Of a stretch of 64,000 nt of DNA, positions 1-9,240 are shown piece after piece. This DNA is from CAVYYW01 sp963772845 (GTDB lineage: Bacteria > Bacillota > Bacilli > Bacillales > Sporolactobacillaceae): assembly GCA_963772845.1 (NCBI GenBank), contig CAVYYW010000014.1:1426001-1490000 (forward strand), written 5' to 3'. Both the position numbers and the translations under genes were made by a program. Below the pieces are notes generated by a model. The model was given only the letters and a program-made list of their open reading frames with translations, ran no database searches and was not told the origin of the DNA. Every line of letters begins with the position of its first letter. The stretch's first letter is position 1.

Positions 1-66
1 CTATGGATTACTGTAGTGCTCTATTTAATATATTTATTCAGCAAATTTAGTAAAAATAAAAAATAA
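1..66 (+). CDS. C-terminal end of a membrane protein (partial)
   Basis: The first 66 bases are open in frame 1 and end in TAA at 64-66. They encode a hydrophobic stretch (LWITVVLYLIYLF) followed by a short basic tail (SKFSKNKK). This is the usual pattern of a last membrane helix with a positively charged cytoplasmic end. The gene runs off the left edge, converges on oppF and shares the hairpin at 71-103. The family cannot be identified from 21 residues. Confidence 0.5.
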   Translation, partial: LWITVVLYLIYLFSKFSKNKK

Positions 67-70
67 ACTA

Positions 71-103
71 AAAAGCTTTCGGGAAGATTCCCGAAAGCTT
101 TTT
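71..103. terminator. Bidirectional intrinsic terminator between a partial gene and oppF
   Basis: A near-perfect hairpin (AAAAGCTTTCGGGAA, GA loop, TTCCCGAAAGCTTTT) is A-rich on one side and T-rich on the other. It ends both the converging left-edge gene and the opp operon. Confidence 0.85.
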
Positions 104-107
104 ATAT

Positions 108-1103
108 TTAGCCTTGCTTATATTCATCGTCATGAAGGTGGCACGCAACAAAATGGCCTGGTTTAGCTTCCTGCCATTTTGGCACAACTTGGGCACACAC
201 ATCCATCGCCATAGGGCACCTCGTTCTAAAACGGCAGCCGCTTGGCGGATCAATCGGACTTGGAACATCTCCTTCAAGAATGACACGTTCCCGGCTTCGT
301 TCGATATTTGGATCCGGTACAGGAATCGCTGAGAGAAGAGCCTGAGTGTAAGGATGAAGCGGCTCGTTATACAGCTCATCACTCGTTGCAAGCTCAGCCA
401 TGTTCCCTAAATACATAACACCCACTCTGTCACTGATATGCTTAACCATTGACAGGTCATGCGCAATAAACAGATACGTTAAATTTAATTCTTTTTGAAG
501 ACCTTGAAGCAAATTCACGACCTGAGCCTGAATGGAAACATCAAGCGCTGAAATAGGTTCGTCCGCAATAATAAACTCGGGATCAACGGCAAGTGCTCTG
601 GCAATTCCAATCCTCTGTCGCTGACCGCCACTGAATTCATGCGGAAAACGGTTGGCATGGTCACGGTTAAGACCGACTGTTTCCAATAATTCAGTAACAC
701 GCGCTTCGCGTTCCTTGGTTGTTCTTGCAAGACCATGAATGTCAATGCCTTCAGCAATGATATCTTTAACTGTCATTCTTGGATTAAGAGATGCATAAGG
801 ATCTTGGAAGATCATTTGCATTTTTCTTGTTAATTCCTTCTTCTGAGCAGGGTTTTTCTTAGAATGAACTTCTTTTCCTTCGAAAATAACCTTGCCGCCC
901 GTCACATCGTAAAGATCAATTATGGTACGACCAGTCGTTGACTTCCCACAGCCTGACTCTCCTACAAGACCGAGGGTCTCACCTCTGTAAATCGTAAATG
1001 AAACGTCATCGACAGCCTTTAGTATTTCATGGCGTCCTACTTTAAAGTGTTTTTTTAGATTCTGTACTTCTAATAATTTCTCACTGGATTCTGTTGCTTT
1101 CAC
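108..1103 (-). CDS. oppF: Oligopeptide ABC transporter ATP-binding protein OppF
   Basis: One of the two ATPases that power oligopeptide import at the cytoplasmic face of the membrane. Visible motifs are Walker A GESGCGKST, signature FSGGQRQR, Walker B IIADEPISALD and switch His in FIAHDLSMV. The C-terminal oligopeptide/dipeptide extension contains the Cys-rich segment CRFRTRCPMAMDVC. The 331-residue length is normal for OppF. The start is GTG, preceded by GGGGGGAG, and overlaps the oppD stop by four bases (GTGA), indicating translational coupling. It is the last gene of the oppABCDF operon. Within the family, OppF and AppF are hard to separate, but the position next to trpS favours Opp. Confidence 0.93.
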   Translation of the reverse strand: MKATESSEKLLEVQNLKKHFKVGRHEILKAVDDVSFTIYRGETLGLVGESGCGKSTTGRTIIDLYDVTGGKVIFEGKEVHSKKNPAQKKELTRKMQMIFQDPYASLNPRMTVKDIIAEGIDIHGLARTTKEREARVTELLETVGLNRDHANRFPHEFSGGQRQRIGIARALAVDPEFIIADEPISALDVSIQAQVVNLLQGLQKELNLTYLFIAHDLSMVKHISDRVGVMYLGNMAELATSDELYNEPLHPYTQALLSAIPVPDPNIERSRERVILEGDVPSPIDPPSGCRFRTRCPMAMDVCAQVVPKWQEAKPGHFVACHLHDDEYKQG

Positions 1104-2125
1104 GATTTACTCCCCCCAACACCAATTGTTTCAGGCGGATCTACTTGTGGTGCACGATCGTCTAAAAGCCAGCAAGCAGTCTGCTGTGTAGAAGAAAGCT
1201 CTGTATAAGCAGGCATTTGCTCTGTACATACCTTCATCGCATGCGGACACCGCGGTGCAAATGGGCAGCCTTTAGGCGGATCGGCCAAATCAGGCGGTGA
1301 ACCCGGAATGGCTAACAGTTGATCGCTTTTAGAATGAAGTTTCGGCATGGAGGATAACAATCCCCATGTGTACGGATGTTTCGGATTATAAAACAATTCG
1401 TCAACCGTACCTGTTTCAACCACCTTACCACCGTACATAACTGCCACACGGTGTGCCAGATTGGCGACAACGCCAAGGTCATGGGTGATTAGAATAATAG
1501 CTGTCTCCATTTGCTTTTGCAGATCACGCATTAAATCAAGAATCTGCGCTTGAATCGTCACATCCAAAGCTGTTGTCGGTTCATCTGCAATTAAGAGCAT
1601 CGGGTTACAGGCAAGCGCAATCGCGATCACAACCCGCTGTCTCATCCCACCTGAAAATTGGTGTGGATATTGCTTTACACGTTTATCAGGATTCGGAATC
1701 CCTACAAGGTCCAATAATTGAACCGTTCTTTCTTTTGCCTGGGACCGGCTTAGTTTCTGATGCTTTAACAAGCCTTCCATGATTTGCTTTCCAACAGTCA
1801 TCGTCGGGTTAAGCGACGTCATTGGATCCTGGAAAATCATCGAAATTTCTTTTCCTCTAATATTCTGCATTTTACGGTCAGAAAGCTTTGTTAATTCTTT
1901 TCCATTGAAATGAATTTCTCCGCTTTTAATGCGTCCTGGAGGATTCGGTACAAGACCCATAATTGCCTTTGACGTGACCGATTTCCCCGATCCTGATTCT
2001 CCAACAATGGCGAGTGTCTCGCCCTTTTTTACCTCTAAGTTCACACCGCGTACAGCCTTGACCTCGCCGCCATACGTATCAAACGAAACGTGCAGGTCAT
2101 TTATCTCTAATAAATTTTCAACCAT
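1100..2125 (-). CDS. oppD: Oligopeptide ABC transporter ATP-binding protein OppD
   Basis: Second ATPase of the peptide importer, expected to form a heterodimer with OppF. It shows Walker A GESGSGKS, signature FSGGMRQRV, Walker B LLIADEPTTALD and the C-terminal oligo/dipeptide domain with CPFAPRCPHAMKVC, a motif that carries a cluster in some homologues. Length 341 residues is typical. GGGGGAC precedes the ATG by a suitable distance. Translation is coupled to oppF by a four-base overlap, and oppC lies 14 bases upstream. Confidence 0.94.
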   Translation of the reverse strand: MVENLLEINDLHVSFDTYGGEVKAVRGVNLEVKKGETLAIVGESGSGKSVTSKAIMGLVPNPPGRIKSGEIHFNGKELTKLSDRKMQNIRGKEISMIFQDPMTSLNPTMTVGKQIMEGLLKHQKLSRSQAKERTVQLLDLVGIPNPDKRVKQYPHQFSGGMRQRVVIAIALACNPMLLIADEPTTALDVTIQAQILDLMRDLQKQMETAIILITHDLGVVANLAHRVAVMYGGKVVETGTVDELFYNPKHPYTWGLLSSMPKLHSKSDQLLAIPGSPPDLADPPKGCPFAPRCPHAMKVCTEQMPAYTELSSTQQTACWLLDDRAPQVDPPETIGVGGSKS

Positions 2126-2139
2126 ATCTAAAGTCCCCC

Positions 2140-3147
2140 TTATTTCCGCATCTTCGGATCAAATGCATCCCGTAATCCGTCAGCCAGCAGGTTGAAGCTG
2201 ATCATAAGAATACACAAGACTAGTGCAGGGAATAACGCATAGTACGGATAGATTTGTAAGTTTTGGAATCCATCGTTGTTCAAAGAGCCTAGTGATGCTT
2301 CAGGAGCCGCGACCCCAAGGCCAATGAAACTTAAAAAGGCTTCAAAGAAAATAGCGTTTGGTATCGTAAACATTGTCGTAATAATGATTTGGCCAAGGAC
2401 ATTCGGGATTAAGTGTTTCCAGATGATTCTTGAATTCTTACTTCCAAGTGTTCTTGCTGCCAGAACAAATTCCTGAGATTTAAGCTTTAATGTCTGACCA
2501 CGCACAATCCTTGCCATGGTCACCCACCCTGTCAGCATAATGGCAATAATAATCGCTTTAACGCCAGGATTTAGCCATAAGATCAGCATAATAATTAAAA
2601 TCAGGTTAGGAATCCCTACCATTATTTCAATAAAACGCTGCATGACATTATCAACCCTGCCGCCATAAAAAGCCGAAATCCCGCCATAAGCGACACCGAT
2701 TATTAAATCTCCAAGCGTTGCAACTGTGGCAATCAAGAGAGAGATTTGCGTTCCTTGCCAAACACGTGTCCACAAATCACGTCCTAGTTCATCTGACCCG
2801 AACCAAAAGTGGTCTGTCACATTTTTCATTTTATAGACATCCGTACCGGTACCATCTACCCCGTTAAATCCAAGCCATCCAAGCCCGCTAATCTTAGGAG
2901 GCAGATTACCCTTGCCCAAATCCTGCTGGTCAAACCCGTATTTATCCATATGCGGTCCAGCTAGTGCCATGAATACAATAAACAATATTAGTACTAATCC
3001 GACAATTGCGGCTTTGTTTTTGCTTAAGCGTATCCAAGCGTCTTTCCAGAACCCAATCGACGGTTTCCCGATTCTTTCATTTTGTTCTGATCCGATCTCG
3101 ACTGGCTGAAACATGTCTTGTGATAGGTTATCTTGAGGCATACTCAT
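2140..3147 (-). CDS. oppC: Oligopeptide ABC transporter permease OppC
   Basis: Inner-membrane permease subunit of the Opp importer. The N-terminus is long and cytoplasmic (about 45 residues), followed by a first helix, a large extracytoplasmic segment with the OppC-type FGSDELGRDLWTRV motif, then the binding-protein-dependent permease domain. The EAA loop that contacts the ATPases is visible as LAARTLGSKNSRIIWKHLIPN. It starts one base into the oppB stop (TAATG), with AGGAGG inside the oppB 3' end, so the two permeases are coupled. 335 residues. Confidence 0.93.
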   Translation of the reverse strand: MSMPQDNLSQDMFQPVEIGSEQNERIGKPSIGFWKDAWIRLSKNKAAIVGLVLILFIVFMALAGPHMDKYGFDQQDLGKGNLPPKISGLGWLGFNGVDGTGTDVYKMKNVTDHFWFGSDELGRDLWTRVWQGTQISLLIATVATLGDLIIGVAYGGISAFYGGRVDNVMQRFIEIMVGIPNLILIIMLILWLNPGVKAIIIAIMLTGWVTMARIVRGQTLKLKSQEFVLAARTLGSKNSRIIWKHLIPNVLGQIIITTMFTIPNAIFFEAFLSFIGLGVAAPEASLGSLNNDGFQNLQIYPYYALFPALVLCILMISFNLLADGLRDAFDPKMRK

Positions 3148-4076
3148 TACTCCTTACCTCCTGATGCAAGTCTGATTCGCGGATCAATAACTCCATAAAG
3201 CAAATCGACCACCAGAATAACTAATAGAAATAGTGCACTAAAAAACAAGGTTGTACCCATGATCATCGGATAGTCACGTTTATCAATCGATTCCACAAAC
3301 TGATCCCCGATACCAGGCACGGCAAAAATATGCTCGATAACTAAACTGCCGGTAACAAGCCCTACAACCAGCGGGCCTAAGATTGTAATGACTGGAATCA
3401 TTGCATTTCGAATGGTATGTTTCCATACTACTGTTGCACTTCCCAAGCCTTTGGCTTTTGCTGTTGTAATATAATCCTGTCCGAGTACGTCAAGCATTTC
3501 TGTTCTCATAAATCTGGCAATCGTTGCAACGACTGCTACTGCTAATGAGAACGCAGGCATAATGTGGTACTTTGGTCCTTCCCAAAACGCCACAGGCAGC
3601 CATTGTAGCTTAACACCAACGAAATATTGTAATATGCCGGCGAATACGAACGATGGTATCGATATTCCCAGGACCGCAATCACCATTGCCCCGTAATCGA
3701 TAAACGTATTTCGCCTCAATGCTGCAATAATTCCAAGCAACAATCCAAAAATTGTGCCGAATATTGTCGCTTCCACACCGAGTGTTGCTGTCGGCCCAAC
3801 ACGATCTTTAAGCAATTGTGTTACAGGGCGTCCGTCGTAGGTAAATGATACCCCTAGATCTCCTTGAAAAATTCCTACTACATAATCCGCAAACCGCTGT
3901 GGTATTGGATCATTCAAGTGATATTTGTCTTTTAAAATTTCTTGTTGTGCAAGTGTCAGTTTCTGTGAATTAAAAGGCGAACCAGGCAGTAATTGCATTA
4001 ATAGAAATGTAATTGCAACAATAATAAAGAAAGTCACAACCATATAGCCGATTCGACTTAATATATAACGAACCAT
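3147..4076 (-). CDS. oppB: Oligopeptide ABC transporter permease OppB
   Basis: Partner permease of OppC, about six membrane helices, 309 residues. The N-terminus MVRYILSRIGYMV is typical of the OppB/DppB family and the EAA loop reads TTAKAKGLGSATVVWKHTIRN. GGGAGGGTC precedes the ATG. It is separated from oppA by 329 bases that hold an intrinsic terminator, so oppBCDF is probably made from read-through past that site. Confidence 0.93.
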   Translation of the reverse strand: MVRYILSRIGYMVVTFFIIVAITFLLMQLLPGSPFNSQKLTLAQQEILKDKYHLNDPIPQRFADYVVGIFQGDLGVSFTYDGRPVTQLLKDRVGPTATLGVEATIFGTIFGLLLGIIAALRRNTFIDYGAMVIAVLGISIPSFVFAGILQYFVGVKLQWLPVAFWEGPKYHIMPAFSLAVAVVATIARFMRTEMLDVLGQDYITTAKAKGLGSATVVWKHTIRNAMIPVITILGPLVVGLVTGSLVIEHIFAVPGIGDQFVESIDKRDYPMIMGTTLFFSALFLLVILVVDLLYGVIDPRIRLASGGKE

Positions 4077-4353
4077 TTAGACCCTCCCCCGAATTCTCAA
4101 AAAAGTTTTTTTTGTCTCACAAATACAATTTTAAGAGAATTACAGCTTTCTGACAAGTAATTTTGCTATATTTCTAATAACTTATTTATTTCTCATTACT
4201 TTGAAAGTGTAAATATCCTGTTAAACTCTTGTTAAAATCGACTTTTTTCGTAATAAGAAAAATAATTGCTATTATGACAATTTTCGATTAAATAGGTATT
4301 ATTTATCAAAAAATACTTTTTTGCTTTAGCAAGGTTACGCTTCTCAGTGTATT

Positions 4354-4390
4354 AAAAAAGAGAGTATATGTCAGGACGACATATACTCTC
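4354..4390 (-). terminator. Intercistronic terminator between oppA and oppB
   Basis: On the minus strand GAGAGTATATGTC and GACATATACTCTC form a 13-bp stem with a 5-base loop followed by six T residues. It lies just after the oppA stop. The rest of 4077-4405 is AT-rich; I see no gene in it, and no clear second promoter. A partial terminator here would keep the binding protein in excess over the permease and ATPase subunits. Confidence 0.85.
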
Positions 4391-4405
4391 CTGAAATCTT
4401 AAATT

Positions 4406-6085
4406 TTAGTGTTTTTTAACAGATACAAACTTGTAAGTGTAGTCAGGTCCAAACGGATGTACAACATAATTTTGGACATATTGTTTAGTCAGATAAGCAG
4501 ATCCTCTTTGATACAAAGGTCCGATTGCTGAATCATTGAACAAAATTTTCTCAGCATCTAGAAGAGCATTCCAGCGAGCTGGAAGATCATTCGTGTGCGT
4601 TTGAGCAAACTTGATTTTAGCATCGTACTTTGGATCTGAATAAGCCATCTGGTTGTTACCGCCGCCTGTGACAAACATATCAAGGAATGTCATAGGATCT
4701 TGATAGTCAGGACCCCAGCCAGCCCATACGAAGTCATACTTCAAGTTTTGCTGAAGATCAAGACTTACTTTAAACGGCTGTTGTTTAATATTTACTGTCA
4801 AGCCAGGTAGGTTCTTTTCAAGCTGGTTTTTGATATAAACAGCTTGGTTTTTAGATTCTGGACCGTCATAAGAAAGGAATTCAAGAGTCATTTTCTTTTT
4901 CCCAAGCTTAGCAAGTCCTTTTTCCCATGCAGCTTTTGCTGCTGTTACATCGTATTTTGTTAAATCGCCATTCTGATCACGGAAGTCTTTGTCATCTGGG
5001 CTTTTAACAAAGCCTTTTGGTACAAGGTAATTCGCTGGTTTTGAACCATTTTTCAACAAGTTATCAACAAATGACTGCTTGTCGATCGCCATAGAGATCG
5101 CTTTACGGATGTCAGCGTTTTTAAGATTTTCATTTTGCTCATTATACTTTAGATAGTAAACGGATGTTCCAGGGAAAGTTTTGAAATCTGGCTTATCCTT
5201 ATACTTTTGCACCCAGTCGCCTTGAAGAGCAACGCGGTCAATTTGACCTGAGTTATATAGGTTAATGCGAGTTGTTAATTCTTTAACAACTTTTACATTG
5301 ATCTGGTCTAGAGAAACGTTCTTTTTATCCCAGTAAGTCGGGTTCTTTTTGTACGTCCAGCCTTTATTATGCTCCCAGCTGTCAAGAACAAATGGTCCGT
5401 TGTAGACAGTTGTGTTCGCTTCAAGACCGAATTTCTTGCCTTGGCTTTCTCTGTATTTCTGATCTTGCGGGAAGAACGTTGGGAACTGCATTAAACTTTT
5501 TACAAATGGAACTTGTTTAACAAGTGTCATTTGAAGTGTATGATCATCAACAGCTTTAACACCAAGCTGATCAACTTTTCCATACATAGGATCTTTAGGA
5601 TCAAGAATTTTGTCAGCGTTCAAGATTCCTAGAGTTGGGAATAAATATTGATAAGTAGCTTTTGAGTCTTTAGAAACAACTTTTTGCCAAGCATAAACGA
5701 AGTTGCCAGCAGTGACAGGGTCACCGTTACTCCATTTAGCATCTTTTTGCAGATCAAAAGTGTAAACGAAGTTACCATCTTTTTTCTCTACTTTTGGATC
5801 ACCCTTTGCAAGTGCCGGAACGATGTCATTCTTTGAGTTCATTGTGTACAGTCCTTCAAAAACAGAAGCATATACATTGAATGAAACTTCGTCATCTCCG
5901 ACTGTTGTATCAAGTGATGGAATTTCCTCACTTTCAGCTAAGTTTAAAACCTGCTTGTAATTACCGCTGCCTGACTTGCTGCCGCTGCTAGAACCTTTGC
6001 TGCCGCTGCTGCTACATGCGGACAGGAAGAGACTCATAACAAGTACGACTGCTAATAGCATTGACCATTTTGCTTTTCCTCTCAT
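4406..6085 (-). CDS. oppA: Oligopeptide-binding lipoprotein OppA
   Basis: Extracytoplasmic solute-binding protein that captures peptides and delivers them to OppBC. The signal peptide ends in the lipobox LSACSSSG, so Cys in that motif is expected to be lipidated and anchored to the outer face of the membrane. A Ser/Gly/Lys linker follows, then the SBP family 5 fold (VFEGLYTM, WSNGDPVTAGNFVYAW, YYLKYNEQNENLKNADIRKAISMA are recognisable blocks across residues ~60-340). Length is 559 residues, normal for OppA. GGGAGG precedes the ATG. It is promoter-proximal in the opp operon and has its own downstream terminator. Confidence 0.94.
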   Translation of the reverse strand: MRGKAKWSMLLAVVLVMSLFLSACSSSGSKGSSSGSKSGSGNYKQVLNLAESEEIPSLDTTVGDDEVSFNVYASVFEGLYTMNSKNDIVPALAKGDPKVEKKDGNFVYTFDLQKDAKWSNGDPVTAGNFVYAWQKVVSKDSKATYQYLFPTLGILNADKILDPKDPMYGKVDQLGVKAVDDHTLQMTLVKQVPFVKSLMQFPTFFPQDQKYRESQGKKFGLEANTTVYNGPFVLDSWEHNKGWTYKKNPTYWDKKNVSLDQINVKVVKELTTRINLYNSGQIDRVALQGDWVQKYKDKPDFKTFPGTSVYYLKYNEQNENLKNADIRKAISMAIDKQSFVDNLLKNGSKPANYLVPKGFVKSPDDKDFRDQNGDLTKYDVTAAKAAWEKGLAKLGKKKMTLEFLSYDGPESKNQAVYIKNQLEKNLPGLTVNIKQQPFKVSLDLQQNLKYDFVWAGWGPDYQDPMTFLDMFVTGGGNNQMAYSDPKYDAKIKFAQTHTNDLPARWNALLDAEKILFNDSAIGPLYQRGSAYLTKQYVQNYVVHPFGPDYTYKFVSVKKH

Positions 6086-6175
6086 GCAAAAATGACCTCC
6101 CTCAATTATGTTTAATATGTAGATGAACTGCCAGTAAGTTATCTGACTTTACTAAAAAGTCCATCTCTACAAAGT

Positions 6176-6204
6176 ATTATACAAGTTAGAATTCAGATTT
6201 GCAT
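6176..6204 (-). promoter_or_regulatory. Probable SigA promoter of the opp operon
   Basis: On the minus strand a perfect -10 TATAAT (6176-6181) is preceded at 17 bp by ATGCAA, a weak match to TTGACA. It would give a leader of about 80 bases before oppA. The -35 is poor, so an activator or a second promoter is possible. Confidence 0.4.
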
Positions 6205-6357
6205 TACCTTTTTTTCTGAAATTTTCAACAACCCGCATAAACATTACGTTTAGAATACAAAAAACAGGACTTTTGTACTATTATATTTATACTTTTTTAA
6301 TATCAGAAAATACCGTATTTTAGATAAATTATCCGATCAGTCTCAGTTTGTCCCTCT

Positions 6358-6386
6358 TTTTAAATATCTTCTTCAAATGATATAAT
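6358..6386 (+). promoter_or_regulatory. Extended -10 promoter of the small membrane protein gene
   Basis: TGATATAAT at 6378-6386 is an extended -10 element. The -35 position holds TTTTAA, a weak match. It lies 33 bases before the GTG start at 6419. Together with the opposing opp promoter it accounts for the 333-base divergent spacer 6086-6418, which holds no gene. Confidence 0.5.
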
Positions 6387-6418
6387 AAATATTAGATCTA
6401 ACTTAAGGAGCTAACAGC

Positions 6419-6817
6419 GTGAAGCGTTCATTATTTATGAATTATTTGAAGGCGATTATTATCGGTCTCATTATTTTGTTTATTTTCGATGTTGTGTTTT
6501 ACAAAAGCATTGGGTCTTTGGCTCTGATAAACTCGGCCTTTTTGACTGGCCTTGTTCTTTTCATTGCCGGAGCAGTTTTTTTTGTTATCCAAGGTGGATT
6601 CTTTGATGGTGTGGCATTTGGTATGAAACGTTTTTTTACATCGATATCAAGATCGGCTGAATATGCCCATAGTATTGAAGAAGAGAACAAGAAATTATCG
6701 GAAAACAAGCACAAGCCTCGGGTGATAAAAAGCCGTTTAGCGCTTACCTACCCTTTGATTACCGCCGGGTTACTGTTTATTCTCCTCTCAATGATTGCCT
6801 CTTACTTATTATTTTGA
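6419..6817 (+). CDS. Small three-helix membrane protein, DUF3899-like
   Basis: Predicted protein of 132 residues with two N-terminal hydrophobic helices (about 9-27 and 35-58), a charged middle with SIEEENKKLSEN, and a C-terminal helix (about 110-130). I recognise it as resembling the DUF3899 group of small Bacillales membrane proteins, with moderate certainty only. The GTG start is fixed by AAGGAG eight bases upstream. It sits alone between the divergent opp operon and trpS. Function is unknown. Confidence 0.75.
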   Translation: MKRSLFMNYLKAIIIGLIILFIFDVVFYKSIGSLALINSAFLTGLVLFIAGAVFFVIQGGFFDGVAFGMKRFFTSISRSAEYAHSIEEENKKLSENKHKPRVIKSRLALTYPLITAGLLFILLSMIASYLLF

Positions 6818-6834
6818 TTTAATAGGATAGAGTG

Positions 6835-6863
6835 TTGCAATCCCATTTAAAATTTAATATAAT
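6835..6863 (+). promoter_or_regulatory. SigA promoter of trpS
   Basis: TTGCAA (6835-6840), a 17-bp spacer and TATAAT (6858-6863) form a near-consensus promoter just upstream of the T-box leader. Transcription would start near 6870. Confidence 0.75.
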
Positions 6864-6879
6864 TCGGATTACAATTAAG

Positions 6880-7131
6880 CACGATGCAATGATGAAGAAG
6901 AGTAACGAAATGAAAACTTACAGAGATTCCGGGAGGGTGGAAACCGGAAAGCGGACATTTTGTGAATGGGCTTCTGAGCACGGCTTCGAACTGAGTAGAA
7001 GCCAGCGTTATCCGTACGTTACAATGGAATTTGGCATTAAAAAATGCTGAAATGAAGTGATTCTTATTTAAGAATTATGAGGGTGGCACCGCGGTTCATT
7101 CGTCCCTTTTGGAGACGGGTGGACTTTTTTT
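6880..7131 (+). promoter_or_regulatory. Tryptophan-specific T-box riboswitch of trpS
   Basis: The leader carries the T-box sequence AGGGTGGCACCGCGG at 7079-7093. The specifier loop has AGTA on its 5' side (6901-6904) and GAA followed by TGG (6967-6969) on its 3' side, which is the Trp codon. The terminator pairs TTCATTCGTC (7095-7104) with GACGGGTGGA (7114-7123), followed by seven T residues. Known T-box mechanism: uncharged tRNA-Trp pairs with the specifier and the T-box bulge and stabilises the antiterminator, so trpS is induced by tryptophan starvation. An ORF that runs through this region is not real. Confidence 0.95.
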
Positions 7132-7164
7132 GTTGTCAAAAATTATTTAGAAGGAGTTTTTCAG

Positions 7165-8151
7165 ATGAGTGTAATCTTTTCAGGCCTCCAGCCGACGGGC
7201 ACATTAACATTAGGAAATTATCTTGGTGCATTGAGAAATTTCCCTCCTCTGCAGAAGGAACATGATTGTTACTATTGTATCGTGGACCAGCATGCCATTA
7301 CCATTCCGCAAGACCGTTTGGTTTTAAGAAAGAATATTAAACGCTTGGCTGCTCTTTATTTAGCTTGCGGAATTGATCCGGAGAAATCAACCATTTTCAT
7401 CCAATCAGAGGTTCCTGCCCATGCACAGCTCGGGTGGATGCTGCAATGCGTCAGCTATATCGGCGAGCTGGAACGGATGACTCAATACAAAGACAAATCC
7501 CGCGGAAAAGACGTTGTAACAGCTGGATTGTTAACGTATCCCCCATTGATGGCAGCGGATATCCTTTTGTACAAGACAGACCTTGTTCCTGTCGGTGACG
7601 ATCAGAAACAGCATATTGAACTGGCAAGAAACCTGGCTGAACGCTTCAATAAAAAATATAACGATATCTTTACTGTACCTGAGCCTCTCATTCCTGAAGT
7701 TGGCGCCCGCATTATGTCTCTTGTTGAGCCGACGAAAAAAATGAGCAAATCTGATGAAAATCAGAAAGCAACCATTTTCCTGCTTGATGACGAAAAACAA
7801 ATTATGAAAAAAATCAAATCGGCCACCACTGACTCAGATCAGACGGTTGCTTATGACAGAGAAAACAAACCTGGCATTTCAAATTTGCTTGATATCTTCT
7901 CCTTGTGTTCCGGAGAAAGCGTTGAAAAGCTGGCTGAAGATTACAGTGATAAGGGTTATGGAGCATTTAAGATTGCTGTTGCTGAGGCTGTTATTGGTAT
8001 GTTAAAGCCAATCCAAGACCGATATTATGAATTACTCGATTCTGAGGAATTGGATGACATTCTTGATAAAGGCGCTGAAAAAGCCCATCGAACCGCTTCT
8101 AAACAGCTGAAAAAAGCTGAAAAAGCTATGGGTCTTGGCCGCAACAGATAA
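7165..8151 (+). CDS. trpS: Tryptophanyl-tRNA synthetase
   Basis: Charges tRNA-Trp with tryptophan using ATP in the cytoplasm. It is a class I synthetase of 328 residues: the HIGH-type signature is TGTLTLGNYLGA near residue 11, and the KMSKS signature is KKMSKSDEN near residue 193. GDDQKQHIELARNLAERFN is a block typical of bacterial TrpRS. AGAAGGAG precedes the ATG. It is controlled by the T-box immediately upstream and followed by a strong terminator, so it is monocistronic. Confidence 0.97.
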   Translation: MSVIFSGLQPTGTLTLGNYLGALRNFPPLQKEHDCYYCIVDQHAITIPQDRLVLRKNIKRLAALYLACGIDPEKSTIFIQSEVPAHAQLGWMLQCVSYIGELERMTQYKDKSRGKDVVTAGLLTYPPLMAADILLYKTDLVPVGDDQKQHIELARNLAERFNKKYNDIFTVPEPLIPEVGARIMSLVEPTKKMSKSDENQKATIFLLDDEKQIMKKIKSATTDSDQTVAYDRENKPGISNLLDIFSLCSGESVEKLAEDYSDKGYGAFKIAVAEAVIGMLKPIQDRYYELLDSEELDDILDKGAEKAHRTASKQLKKAEKAMGLGRNR

Positions 8152-8164
8152 TTGAATATTAATA

Positions 8165-8197
8165 AAAAAAACAGGAGCACAGAGCTCCTGTTTTTTT
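8165..8197 (+). terminator. trpS terminator
   Basis: CAGGAGC and GCTCCTG form a stem with an ACAGA loop, flanked by seven A residues and seven T residues. Confidence 0.9.
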
Positions 8198-8286
8198 ATC
8201 GTATTTTTATCTGTATATTCTTGATTTTCAAATAACTAAAAGTTATTATGTATATTGTTTCCAGATTACAAAGTCAGGGGGATTCT

Positions 8287-9240
8287 ATGAATAAATGGCT
8301 AAAAAGACTGGTTGTGTTTCTTCTTACGATTATTGGTATTTTTTTAATTGGGAACCTTCCCTACCTGTTCTTTAAAAACCTTGATGCAGTTCAACTTATT
8401 TTAAAAATGATTGATACCGGGGAGATTGAAAACGGGGATTTTCTTTATGCAACTTTTTCTGTGAATCCACTCAACTATTTACAAAGTCTCTACCATACAT
8501 TAATTGATCTTTTTCATTTGAATTCACTCACATACTATGAGGTTGGCCGCACCCTTCCCCTATTTCCGACAATCTTTTTTGATTATCTCTATTCAATGAA
8601 GGTGCTGCTTAGCGCACTATTAATCAGTTCAATTGCTGCTATTTTTTTCTCTTTTATGATTATTTTTATGCCTGTCCGAACACGGAGGATGATAAAAGTT
8701 CCCATCCGTTTTTTGCAATCCATTCCAGATATCTTCATTGTCCTACTTATTCAGTCCATTCTCATCTTTTCAGTTCGTATCTCAGGCAAACAGCTTGCTC
8801 ATATTTCAAGTTCCTATCAGGAACCCGCCTATCTGCTCCCAATCCTCTCACTTTCCATTTTACCGGCATTCTTTATCATACTCTATCTTGTGGAACTCAT
8901 GGAAGATGAGGAAGATCAATTATATGTAGAGCTCGCTAAAGCAAAAGGGATCAGTAAACCGCTCATTTACATAAAACATATCTTTCGTAATGTTTTTCTT
9001 AGCTTGTTTCTTCACTTTAAAAGTATTTTTTGGTTCTCTCTTTCCAACTTGTTGATGATTGAAATTATTTTTAATATGAACGGTATCCTTTGGTTTATAT
9101 GGAAGTTTGCACCTGCAACGCCTGAAATTACGACCCTTGCTCTGCTTATGATTTTTATCCCCTTCTATTTTATTTTTACAGGTGTCCAAGTGCTTCTTGA
9201 AAGAAAGGGGGCGGCGACTGTTGAACAAGAATTTTTATAA
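8287..9240 (+). CDS. OppB-like ABC transporter permease (orphan pair, subunit 1)
   Basis: Membrane permease of about 317 residues with an OppB/DppB-type layout. An N-terminal helix is followed by a long outer segment (about residues 30-100) and a cluster of helices. The ATPase-contact EAA loop is recognisable as VELAKAKGISKPLIYIKHIFRN. I place the start at ATG 8287, where GGGGG lies 6 bases upstream, rather than at an earlier GTG/ATG. It overlaps the next permease gene by 20 bases. No ATPase or binding protein gene lies beside it, so it may use OppDF or another ATPase, or may have another role. The family is clear; the substrate is not. Confidence 0.82.
   Translation: MNKWLKRLVVFLLTIIGIFLIGNLPYLFFKNLDAVQLILKMIDTGEIENGDFLYATFSVNPLNYLQSLYHTLIDLFHLNSLTYYEVGRTLPLFPTIFFDYLYSMKVLLSALLISSIAAIFFSFMIIFMPVRTRRMIKVPIRFLQSIPDIFIVLLIQSILIFSVRISGKQLAHISSSYQEPAYLLPILSLSILPAFFIILYLVELMEDEEDQLYVELAKAKGISKPLIYIKHIFRNVFLSLFLHFKSIFWFSLSNLLMIEIIFNMNGILWFIWKFAPATPEITTLALLMIFIPFYFIFTGVQVLLERKGAATVEQEFL

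Noticed and set aside
6832..7050. A 72-codon ORF upstream of trpS
   Set aside because: It lies inside the T-box leader, whose specifier loop, T-box and terminator are all recognisable, and has no ribosome binding site.
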